5,744 nt of DNA from Dehalococcoidales bacterium. Its GTDB lineage: Bacteria > Chloroflexota > Dehalococcoidia > Dehalococcoidales > Fen-1064. The translations under genes and the position numbers were made by a program. The notes under the pieces were generated by a model that worked only from the letters and a program-made list of their open reading frames with translations, searched no databases and was not told the origin of the DNA. Shown here piece after piece: positions 1 through 5,535 of the stretch. Numbering within the stretch: the stretch's first letter is position 1; every line of letters starts with the position of its first letter. Location: NCBI GenBank assembly GCA_028712845.1, contig JAQTPO010000123.1:1-5744 (forward strand), in the 5' to 3' direction.

Positions 1-22
1 AGTCTGATTCTGGAGGGATTGC

Positions 23-697
23 ATGATTTATGAAGAGCGTTACACTGATGTAACTTTCAGTAATCTAAAAAACTATCTCAAACTTTGTGATAATAAAATG
101 GTGCCGAATATCGAGGCATCGGGTGGGCAGGTGCTCTGCGTTCTCACCGGACTCATCGGTGATTTCAACGATACCGTACTTCAAATCACCGGATTCCCTG
201 ATTTCGCCGCGTGGCAAGCATCGCAGGCAGGCATTACCGAAGGTCGCAGTGAATTGGTGGAGAAAGAAGAGGTCCGTTTGCTACGTTCCGTATCATCTCG
301 CCCAAAGGCAGTCATACCTCCGGAAGACCGCAGGCCGGTTTACGGCATTAATAAAATCTTTATCTCGCCTGCCGACCTGTCTCGCTTCGTGGAGTGCTCT
401 GAAAAAGGCGTCTGGCCGCTTTTTGAATCTGCGGGGTGCCGCATCATGGGACTTTTCACACTGCTATCGGCAACTAATCCAATGGAACTCGTTCTGGTGA
501 CCGGTTATTACGGTCCGGGGCACTGGGAAGAAACTCACGTTTTCGGGGAACGCTGGCAGGGAACAAGTGAAGAAATATGGAAACAAGGTTTATTATTAGC
601 CAACGAACGTAGAAAAATGGGAGTGCATAGCGGGTGGATCCGGCTCTGGCATGCCCATGACTTCTCCGGTGAAAATAGCACACACAGAATAAAATAG
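23..697 (+). CDS. NIPSNAP family protein with two related halves
   Basis: This 224-residue protein resembles the NIPSNAP family, small dimeric alpha/beta-barrel (ferredoxin-like) proteins whose biochemical role in bacteria is mostly unknown. The N-terminus (MIYEERYTD, then a helix with NYLKLCD and a GGQVLCVLTGLIGDFND turn, residues 1-70) follows the usual NIPSNAP order of strand, helix, strand, Gly-rich turn, strand. A second, more diverged copy lies at about residues 105-170 (VYGINKIFISPADLSRFVECSEK, then GCRIMGLFTLLSATNPMELVLVTGYY), joined by a charged linker at about 72-103. The tandem arrangement would let one chain form the two-domain barrel that single-domain members form as dimers; this is inference. 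There is no signal peptide or membrane segment, so it is probably cytoplasmic. The ATG start has a GGAGGG site at 12-17, five bases upstream. The gene ends 18 bases before the lactonase gene, so the two are probably one operon. Family membership is fairly sure; the function is not known. Confidence 0.8.
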   Translation: MIYEERYTDVTFSNLKNYLKLCDNKMVPNIEASGGQVLCVLTGLIGDFNDTVLQITGFPDFAAWQASQAGITEGRSELVEKEEVRLLRSVSSRPKAVIPPEDRRPVYGINKIFISPADLSRFVECSEKGVWPLFESAGCRIMGLFTLLSATNPMELVLVTGYYGPGHWEETHVFGERWQGTSEEIWKQGLLLANERRKMGVHSGWIRLWHAHDFSGENSTHRIK

Positions 698-702
698 TCG
701 GA

Positions 703-708
703 AAGGAG
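703..708 (+). promoter_or_regulatory. Shine-Dalgarno site for the TTG-started lactonase gene
   Basis: AAGGAG lies seven bases upstream of the TTG at 716. There is no ATG or GTG near this position, and the protein begins well before the first conserved propeller motif, so this site supports the TTG as the real start. Confidence 0.75.
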
Positions 709-715
709 AGAAAGC

Positions 716-1606
716 TTGGCATATTTTTACTTGAACGCAGAACTTCGTGATAAAGCCGCTGAACAAATCATTCCTGAAGGTGCCATACTGGAAACTGTCG
801 CTACCGGTTTCGGCTTTACCGAAGGACCCGTCTGGTGCGGCAATTATCTGCTTTTCAGCGATATTCCCAAAAACCGCATCGTCCGACTCCGCCTTCCTGT
901 AGAAGGTCCCGAAGTAACGACTTTCCGCAACCCTAGCGGCAATTCTAACGGACTGACACTGGACGGCAGCCAGCGCCTCATTGCCTGTGAACACAGTGCC
1001 CGGCGTGTCACCCGCACAGAAACAGACGGCACGATCAAGGTACTGGCGGAACATTATCAAGGGAAACGCCTCAATAGCCCTAATGATGTCATCGTCCGCT
1101 CCGATGGCAGTATTTATTTCACCGACCCGCCTTACGGACTTCGTAACAATGCTGACTGGAAAGAATTACCCTTTAACGGCGTTTATCGGATTGCACCTGA
1201 TGGAGAATTACACCTGCTGGCAAATGACTTTGATAGGCCGAACGGACTGGCTTTCTCTCCGGACGAGAAGACTCTGTACATTAACGATACGATACGTCAG
1301 CACATTCGAGCTTTTGATGTTAATGATGACGGCAGTCTGAAAAACGGCCGCGTTTTTATAGATATGAAATCAAACGAACCCGGCAATCCAGATGGTATGA
1401 AAATTGACCTGAAAGGCAATGTCTATTGCACAGGTCCCGGGGGATTCTGGATTATCGACCACACCGGCAAATGTCTGGTAATCATCAGACCACCGGAACT
1501 ACCGGCTAATCTCGCCTGGGGCGATACCGATTGGCACAGTCTGTATTTGACGGCAAGGACCAGCATTTACCGCCTGAGATTGAAGATTCCCGGCATTCCC
1601 ATTTAG
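716..1606 (+). CDS. SMP-30/gluconolactonase/LRE family protein (lactone hydrolase)
   Basis: This 296-residue protein is a six-bladed beta-propeller of the SMP-30/gluconolactonase/LRE family, whose studied members are divalent-metal-dependent lactonases such as gluconolactonase. Conserved blocks appear in the expected order: GFTEGPVW (E36), GNSNGLTLD (75-83), ACEHSARRVTRTE (90-102), LNSPNDVIVRSDGSIYFTDPPYG (119-141, with N123 and D124), RPNGLAFSPDEKTLYIND (174-191, N176), NPDGMKID (224-231, D226), YCTGPGG and PANLAWG. By comparison with characterised SMP-30 proteins, E36, N176 and D226 are the likely metal ligands and N123 lies at the substrate site. All are present, so the enzyme should be active. 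The length is normal for the family. There is no signal peptide, so it probably acts in the cytoplasm. It starts with TTG behind a good ribosome-binding site and sits directly after the NIPSNAP-like gene, suggesting co-expression. The natural substrate (sugar lactone or another lactone or ester) cannot be read from the sequence. Confidence 0.93.
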   Translation: MAYFYLNAELRDKAAEQIIPEGAILETVATGFGFTEGPVWCGNYLLFSDIPKNRIVRLRLPVEGPEVTTFRNPSGNSNGLTLDGSQRLIACEHSARRVTRTETDGTIKVLAEHYQGKRLNSPNDVIVRSDGSIYFTDPPYGLRNNADWKELPFNGVYRIAPDGELHLLANDFDRPNGLAFSPDEKTLYINDTIRQHIRAFDVNDDGSLKNGRVFIDMKSNEPGNPDGMKIDLKGNVYCTGPGGFWIIDHTGKCLVIIRPPELPANLAWGDTDWHSLYLTARTSIYRLRLKIPGIPI

Positions 1607-1691
1607 GCGAGCAGTATTGCTTTGGGCTTAAGATTTAACACAGGGACAGACACCGGTAATCCTAGATCATCGGCAAATTACACAAGGCTAA

Positions 1692-2177
1692 TCATTGAAA
1701 AAAGTTACGGATGACATCGAACTCACTGGGGAGTAAACCCATAATCAATGGAAACTTATCCAGTAAGATACCGGCTAATGCCGAACCTGTAATCAGACTG
1801 GTATTGGTAAATTTAACAATAACTGCCAGTAAGGCGCTGACCGATAACGCTCCCAGAACTAAGCCGAAAACAGCACCGCCAAGCCTATCTACCCAACCCA
1901 GCATAATCGCCTTGATGATTGACCTCAACACCACCGCAATCAGCGCCGCAATACCCATCACTACCAGTAAAATGATGACAAAGGCAGCAATACCGGCAAT
2001 ATCCGGATTAGAGATAAAGGTTAGCACCTCAGCAAGTTGTTTGTAGAAATTAGCCGCCAGGACAATACCGACAATAAGTCCGATGATGGAAAGCAGCGAA
2101 CGGATGAGACCCTGCGTCAACCCTAATACCACAGAAATAAGCAAGTAGATGATAATCACAACATCAAGCCAGTTCAT
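1692..2177 (-). CDS. CvpA family membrane protein
   Basis: This 161-residue integral membrane protein matches the CvpA family (colicin V production protein), found widely in bacteria and linked in some species to envelope homeostasis and stress tolerance; its molecular activity is not settled. Four hydrophobic segments are visible at about residues 3-22, 27-46, 61-85 and 100-121. Family hallmarks are the NWLDVVIIIYLL start, the GLTQGLIRSLLSIIGLI stretch, and the GWVDRLGGAVFGLVLGAL loop and helix at 94-111. The C-terminus after the last helix is short (about 40 residues) and has no peptidase domain. The ATG is preceded by AAGGAGAG (2186-2193, minus strand) with good spacing. The gene faces the lactonase gene and is transcribed divergently from the RACo-family gene, so it is probably monocistronic within this window. 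Family assignment is strong; a role in colicin export should not be assumed. Confidence 0.88.
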   Translation of the reverse strand: MNWLDVVIIIYLLISVVLGLTQGLIRSLLSIIGLIVGIVLAANFYKQLAEVLTFISNPDIAGIAAFVIILLVVMGIAALIAVVLRSIIKAIMLGWVDRLGGAVFGLVLGALSVSALLAVIVKFTNTSLITGSALAGILLDKFPLIMGLLPSEFDVIRNFFQ

Positions 2178-2251
2178 TTTCTAGTCTCTCCTTTCATTAA
2201 TCTACGGGAGGCAAACAATAAACCGTCAGGGATAGGTAAAAAACAGTTATG

Positions 2252-2280
2252 ATTGTATCACACAACCGTTACTTGGTAAA
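2252..2280 (-). promoter_or_regulatory. Predicted sigma-70-type promoter for the CvpA gene
   Basis: On the minus strand TTTACC (2275-2280) and TACAAT (2252-2257) are separated by 17 bases. The -10 box is preceded by TGA, giving an extended -10 (TGN plus TACAAT). Transcription would start near 2245, leaving a leader of roughly 68 bases before the CvpA ATG. The boxes match the consensus at four and five of six positions. This is prediction by inspection only. Confidence 0.5.
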
Positions 2281-2305
2281 CTATGACGGAAACTGCTAAT
2301 ATAAT
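2253..2305 (+). promoter_or_regulatory. Candidate promoter elements for the RACo-family gene
   Basis: No single plus-strand promoter stands out. One weak candidate is TTGTAT (2253-2258), 18 bases, then TAAACT (2277-2282), which would give a leader of about 30 bases. A perfect TATAAT lies at 2300-2305 but has no good -35 at the usual distance, and it would start transcription close to 2312, inside the ribosome-binding site. Both overlap or adjoin the minus-strand promoter elements. Confidence 0.22.
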
Positions 2306-2310
2306 CAAAC

Positions 2311-2319
2311 GGGAAGGGA
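2311..2319 (+). promoter_or_regulatory. Ribosome-binding site that sets the start of the RACo-family gene at 2322
   Basis: The purine-rich GGGAAGGGA ends two bases before the ATG at 2322, with its GGGAAGG core about four bases away. The in-frame ATG at 2283 has no such site. The later start also places the ferredoxin strand (MARYKVTFLP) exactly at the N-terminus, as is usual for the family. Confidence 0.6.
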
Positions 2320-2321
2320 AT

Positions 2322-4244
2322 ATGGCTCGATATAAAGTTACATTCTTACCTGATAATAAAAAGATTGAAGTGCAGAGTGGCACCACTCTGCTGAAAGCCG
2401 CCGAAAAGGCAGGGATTATTATCAATAGTCTCTGCGGCGGAGAAAAACTCTGTGGTGAATGCCAATTGCAAATAGTCAGTGGCAAAGCCGCAGCGGATAA
2501 AAACACCATCGCCTTTTTTACTAAGGATGAGATTGAGCAGGGTTATGTCCTTGCCTGTCAGACAAAGGTAGAAGACAACCTTGTAGTTATGATACCGCCG
2601 AAATCAAGAGTAGAACAAGAAAAGATAATGATGGATGGCGCTGCGATTACATATAGCGAACCGGAAAAGCTCGTTCTCCACAGAAGAAGCAATGAGCCGT
2701 CTTTCTCCTTCGACCCGATAGTGAAAAAGGTCTATCTTGAATTGCCGGAGCCAAATCTTGAAGATAATATCTCGGATATCGACCGTATTACCCGGGAACT
2801 CAGTAAAATCTCAAACTGTAACGGATTTGAAGTCTCTTTAGGTTGCCTGCAAAATATGGCAGAAAAACTGCGCGCTCCTAACTGGAAAGTGACCGTCTCT
2901 TTTGCCAGACACAACGGTAGCGGGCACATACTGGAGATAGAAGGCGGCGATACTTCTGACAAACAATATGGACTGGCAGTCGATGTCGGCACTACTACCG
3001 TCGTCGTTCAACTTATGAACCTCAAGACAGGAAAAATCATCGGCGTCAAAGGCAGCCATAACCTTCAAGCCAGTTACGGTGAGGATGTTATCTCAAGGAT
3101 GGTTTTTGCCTGTGTCCGCGGCTCTTTGGAACCGGTGCATAAAGCCGTTATCACCAACATAAACAACCTGGCTCACGCACTGGCGCAAGAACATCACATC
3201 GATACGAAAGACATTATAGCCATCGTTGCCGCGGGTAACACCACAATGAGCCATTTCCTTCTGAACTTATCACCCTGCTCCATAAGACTGGAACCATATG
3301 TTCCAACGGCGACAGTTTACCCGCAAATTTTTGCCAGGGAGGTGGGAATCGATATTAATCCGGAGGGCATCCTGGAAATAGCCCCCAGCGTTGCCAGTTA
3401 CGTCGGCGGCGATATTGTGGCTGGGGTACTTGCCTGTGGTATGGCAGACAAACCGGAAATTAGATGCTTGATCGATGTCGGCACTAATGGGGAAATCGTC
3501 ATCGGCAATAATGAATGGCTGGTATGCTGTTCTGCTTCTGCCGGACCTGCTTTCGAGGGTGGTGGCGCTAAGAGCGGTATGCGCGCTACCCGGGGCGCTA
3601 TCGAAAAATTTGAAATCCATGGTAGCGAAGTCAGTTATGAAACAATTGGCAGAGCAAAACCGAGGGGTATTTGTGGCTCCGGTCTGATTGATGCCCTGTA
3701 TGAAATGGTTAAAAATAATATCATCGAGCAGCATGGGAAATTCAATGCCTCCGCAAATAATCCACGCTTAATCACGGAAGATGGAGAACTGCGCTATATC
3801 ATCGCTTACCCGGAAGAAACTGAGTCCGGACAGGCGATCTCTATCTCCGAATCTGAAATTGCTAATCTTATCAAGTCGAAAGGAGCGGTATTTGCCGCCA
3901 TAAAATCACTGGTAGAGTATGCGGGGCTTAGTTTTAGCCAACTGGACACCATTTATGTAGCGGGCGGGTTCGGTAGTTCACTGAATATACCCAAAGCAAT
4001 TGCCATCGGGCTAATCCCTGATATTGATGCGCGGAAAATTCAGTTTATCGGGAATAGCTCACTCACCGGAGCGCGTATTTCACTCACTTCCATTTCTGCA
4101 TTTGAGAAGTCGCTAAAGATTGCGCGCAGGATGACTAATATCGAGCTTTCTAACTACGCACCGTTCATGAATGAGTTTATTGCGGCTCTCTTCTTACCAC
4201 ACACTGATGCCAGACTATTCCCTTCCGTCAATTACCATCGTTAA
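2322..4244 (+). CDS. RACo/DUF4445-family protein: N-terminal [2Fe-2S] ferredoxin domain plus ASKHA ATPase domain (corrinoid protein reductive activator)
   Basis: This 640-residue protein has the architecture of RACo-type reductive activators. These use ATP and a [2Fe-2S] cluster to return inactive Co(II) corrinoid proteins to Co(I) in methyl-transfer systems. Numbering from the ATG at 2322, residues 1 to about 85 are a plant-type ferredoxin domain with cluster cysteines C38, C44, C47 and C79 (CX5CX2C, then a distant Cys). A linker and middle region follow, then an ASKHA (actin/hexokinase-like) nucleotide-binding domain from about 215. Its phosphate motif is LAVDVGTTT (D221), followed by AAGNTTM (about 303-309), IDVGTNGE (384-391), SASAGPAFEGGG and VAGGFG (546-551). 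The ending FIAALFLPHTD...FPS is typical of the family, so the protein is complete. An in-frame ATG at 2283 would add 13 residues but lacks a ribosome-binding site. It should be cytoplasmic. No corrinoid protein or methyltransferase gene is adjacent, so its client must be encoded elsewhere. Family certain; precise client unknown. Confidence 0.92.
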   Translation: MARYKVTFLPDNKKIEVQSGTTLLKAAEKAGIIINSLCGGEKLCGECQLQIVSGKAAADKNTIAFFTKDEIEQGYVLACQTKVEDNLVVMIPPKSRVEQEKIMMDGAAITYSEPEKLVLHRRSNEPSFSFDPIVKKVYLELPEPNLEDNISDIDRITRELSKISNCNGFEVSLGCLQNMAEKLRAPNWKVTVSFARHNGSGHILEIEGGDTSDKQYGLAVDVGTTTVVVQLMNLKTGKIIGVKGSHNLQASYGEDVISRMVFACVRGSLEPVHKAVITNINNLAHALAQEHHIDTKDIIAIVAAGNTTMSHFLLNLSPCSIRLEPYVPTATVYPQIFAREVGIDINPEGILEIAPSVASYVGGDIVAGVLACGMADKPEIRCLIDVGTNGEIVIGNNEWLVCCSASAGPAFEGGGAKSGMRATRGAIEKFEIHGSEVSYETIGRAKPRGICGSGLIDALYEMVKNNIIEQHGKFNASANNPRLITEDGELRYIIAYPEETESGQAISISESEIANLIKSKGAVFAAIKSLVEYAGLSFSQLDTIYVAGGFGSSLNIPKAIAIGLIPDIDARKIQFIGNSSLTGARISLTSISAFEKSLKIARRMTNIELSNYAPFMNEFIAALFLPHTDARLFPSVNYHR

Positions 4245-4261
4245 TCGGGAAGAAACACCAG

Positions 4262-4813
4262 TTATTTCTCGGTTGTCTCTCTGAATGCGGCTTTGACGAG
4301 CAAAACCGGGACGTTACTCCCGTGAAAGACTTTTTCTGCAACACTACCCATCGCCCACCGGCTAAATCCGGAGCGTCCATGGCTTGCCATTACAATCAGA
4401 TCGGCTTTTTCTTTGCCGGCAAAATCAACAATCTGTTCCGCCGCCTCTCCCATAAGTACGGCTATGCTGACTCGTATTCCTTTTTCCCCGAGTTGCTCGG
4501 CAATTCTGCCAAGATAACTCTGCCCCTGTCTCAGCATTTTACCTGTTACTACCGGTATTCCAAGAGATGCATCGAGTTCAAAACGCCGCCCGGAATAAGG
4601 GCGGTCGGCAAAAGCAATAGCAGGTTGATGCACCTCGTAACTACCGGGCTGTTCAGTATGGTCAACCTTTGGCATCAATCCTGCCGCACGCTCTGTAACC
4701 GTTATCAAGACTACTTCTTCGGCGCTACAACCACCGGCAATACTTTCCACATGAGGCAAAACACATTCTGCTAACTTTGAACCGTCCAACGGCACGATAA
4801 CCTTTTTATACAC
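4262..4813 (-). CDS. Universal stress protein, UspA family
   Basis: This 183-residue protein is a single-domain universal stress protein with the Rossmann-like UspA fold. It shows the N-terminal strand and Asp loop (KKVIVPLDGSKLAE, residues 3-16), the VLMGEAAEQIVDFA segment (119-132) and the ATP-loop region VMASHGRSGFSRWAMGSVAEKV (141-162), ending in the strand VPVLLVKA. The loop fits the nucleotide-binding pattern GX2GX9G(S/T) except that its first Gly is Ala (A143); G146, G156 and S157 are present. Many members of the family carry this Ala, so ATP binding is still likely but unproven. It is longer than the usual 140-150 residues because of an insertion at about 42-95 between the first strand/helix and the second helix. 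The start is GTG with AAGGGAG at a good distance; no ATG is nearby. It lies 58 bases downstream of the RsbRD-domain gene on the same strand, suggesting one stress-related transcription unit. Confidence 0.93.
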   Translation of the reverse strand: MYKKVIVPLDGSKLAECVLPHVESIAGGCSAEEVVLITVTERAAGLMPKVDHTEQPGSYEVHQPAIAFADRPYSGRRFELDASLGIPVVTGKMLRQGQSYLGRIAEQLGEKGIRVSIAVLMGEAAEQIVDFAGKEKADLIVMASHGRSGFSRWAMGSVAEKVFHGSNVPVLLVKAAFRETTEK

Positions 4814-4820
4814 GATAACG

Positions 4821-4827
4821 CTCCCTT
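4821..4827 (-). promoter_or_regulatory. Shine-Dalgarno site for the GTG-started UspA gene
   Basis: On the minus strand AAGGGAG lies seven bases before the GTG at 4811-4813. It fixes the non-ATG start, which also puts the conserved KKVIVPLDGS strand at the N-terminus. Confidence 0.75.
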
Positions 4828-4830
4828 CTT

Positions 4831-4851
4831 TTAAGGATTAAACATCCCTAA
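4831..4851 (-). other. Small hairpin just upstream of the UspA ribosome-binding site
   Basis: In the 58-base gap between the two minus-strand genes, the RNA arms TTAGGGAT and ATCCTTAA (minus-strand sense) can pair over eight positions, one of them G-U, around a five-base loop GTTTA. The hairpin ends a few bases before the ribosome-binding site at 4821-4827. It could influence processing or translation of the UspA part of the message, but it is short and AU-rich and may be chance. It has no U-run, so it is not a terminator. Confidence 0.25.
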
Positions 4852-4871
4852 GAATCATCGCTATTGAATAA

Positions 4872-5327
4872 CTATCGTTTCGCCATTTTCTCATACTTCT
4901 GCGTTACTATGTATAAGGCATAATCAAACACTAATAGAATTCGATTACTGCTCAGTAATACGGGATACATTTCATTCGGAGTATGAAAAATCGCCGATGC
5001 TTCAGCGTTAAGCCAGATTTGTCTTCTAATAAGAATTAGTGCATATAAAACCTCAGGCAAAGGAATACGCCGACTGTACTGTTCTTCTGCGTAGCCGCTG
5101 GCATCCAAAATGCTGATAACTTCCTGATACGGATTATCAGCAAAATACATTCTTCTCAGATTTTTAGACAGAAAGACAGCGTGGCGGAGGCAACTCTCTT
5201 TAGAGACAGTGTGGAAAGTAGGGGTTCGTTGATTAGCAATAAGATTCTTATACCATTGTTCTGCAATTTGTTCGGCATTTTGGTCACAAAAATCCATTAG
5301 TCTATCAGCAAGCGCCTTCTGTGTCAT
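4872..5327 (-). CDS. Stand-alone RsbRD N-terminal-domain-like protein (putative stress sensor)
   Basis: This 151-residue, mainly helical protein resembles the RsbRD N-terminal domain (RsbT co-antagonist N-terminal type). That domain normally precedes STAS, kinase or other output domains in bacterial stress signalling. Recognisable parts are the first helix ALADRLMDFCDQNAEQIAEQWYKNL (5-29), the central SCLRHAVFLSKNLRRMYF region (46-62) and the most typical block YAEEQYSRRIPLPEVLYALILIRRQIWLNAE (79-109). No STAS, kinase or DNA-binding domain follows, so the sensor domain is the whole protein; the terminal helix (about 125-148) is unassigned. The ATG at 5325-5327 is chosen because GGAGGT lies five bases upstream. 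An in-frame ATG at 5343-5345 would place that site inside the gene. It is likely co-transcribed with the downstream UspA gene from the promoter at 5423-5451. Partner and signal are not known; the family call is from sequence pattern alone. Confidence 0.7.
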   Translation of the reverse strand: MTQKALADRLMDFCDQNAEQIAEQWYKNLIANQRTPTFHTVSKESCLRHAVFLSKNLRRMYFADNPYQEVISILDASGYAEEQYSRRIPLPEVLYALILIRRQIWLNAEASAIFHTPNEMYPVLLSSNRILLVFDYALYIVTQKYEKMAKR

Positions 5328-5332
5328 TTTGC

Positions 5333-5338
5333 ACCTCC
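5333..5338 (-). promoter_or_regulatory. Ribosome-binding site that sets the start of the RsbRD-domain gene at 5327
   Basis: GGAGGT on the minus strand is a near-perfect Shine-Dalgarno site, five bases from the ATG at 5325-5327. It rules against the longer form starting at 5345, which has no such site. Confidence 0.75.
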
Positions 5339-5356
5339 AGAACATTTGTACATATT

Positions 5357-5373
5357 AAAGATAAGCTATCTTT
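5357..5373. promoter_or_regulatory. Perfect 7-base inverted repeat in the leader of the RsbRD-domain gene
   Basis: AAAGATA and TATCTTT flank a three-base centre (AGC). The repeat lies between the predicted promoter and the ribosome-binding site, about 19 bases before the latter. It could be an operator half-site pair or a weak leader hairpin. It is AT-rich and short, so chance is a real alternative. Confidence 0.25.
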
Positions 5374-5422
5374 CAGGATTTGTGCGATGAGTTACGATAG
5401 TTTGACTTGGTCAGAGGACTTT

Positions 5423-5451
5423 AGTTTAACCTTGGCTCACTGTTTTGTCAA
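5423..5451 (-). promoter_or_regulatory. Predicted sigma-70-type promoter for the RsbRD-domain/UspA operon
   Basis: On the minus strand a perfect TTGACA (5446-5451) is followed after exactly 17 bases by TAAACT (5423-5428), which matches four of six -10 positions. Transcription would start near 5416, giving a leader of about 90 bases before the ATG at 5327. It lies just downstream of the terminator that ends the preceding gene, where a fresh promoter is expected. Confidence 0.6.
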
Positions 5452-5470
5452 TAGATTGAACCCAGAGATT

Positions 5471-5513
5471 AAAAAATATGGGCTGGCAATCAAAATCTTT
5501 GCCAGCCCATATT
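5471..5513 (-). terminator. Rho-independent terminator after the 3-hydroxyacyl-CoA dehydrogenase gene
   Basis: Arms 5475-5489 and 5499-5513 form a perfect 15-base-pair inverted repeat with a GC-rich core (GGGCTGGC/GCCAGCCC) and a nine-base loop. Read on the minus strand the stem is followed by a run of T (5476-5471, the first two in the stem). The T-run appears only in this direction, so it terminates the gene whose stop codon is at 5536-5538, 23 bases upstream. Confidence 0.9.
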
Positions 5514-5535
5514 GCGTCTGTTAAACCTGGGACTA

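Noticed and set aside
596..1060. Minus-strand open frame of 154 codons across the NIPSNAP/lactonase junction
   Set aside because: Both strongly supported plus-strand genes cover it; no start signal and no family resemblance.
1607..1691. Possible terminator between the convergent lactonase and CvpA genes
   Set aside because: Only a four-base stem (AGCA/TGCT near 1612-1621) is visible, with no proper T-run on either strand. I see no supported signal in this gap.
1711..2046. Plus-strand open frame of 111 codons opposite the CvpA gene
   Set aside because: It is a shadow of the membrane-protein gene; its Ser/Thr/Pro/Ile-rich make-up is what reverse translation of hydrophobic codons gives.
3270..3734. 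Minus-strand open frame of 154 codons inside the RACo-family gene
   Set aside because: It lies opposite the conserved ASKHA motifs and has no family features or ribosome-binding site.
4322..4774. Plus-strand open frame of 150 codons opposite the UspA gene
   Set aside because: It is a mirror frame of a clear UspA gene with conserved motifs; no ribosome-binding site and an unnatural composition rich in Cys, His and Thr.
5402..5430. Plus-strand promoter-like pair TTGACT, 17 bases, TTTAAC
   Set aside because: No plausible plus-strand gene follows, and a transcript from it would run into the oppositely oriented dehydrogenase gene. The better minus-strand promoter overlaps it and has a gene to serve.
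5321..5524. Plus-strand open frame of 67 codons across the promoter and terminator region
   Set aside because: It begins inside the RsbRD-domain gene on the other strand, runs through the inverted-repeat terminator, has no ribosome-binding site, and its product has no recognisable features. The T-run and promoter orientation favour the minus strand.
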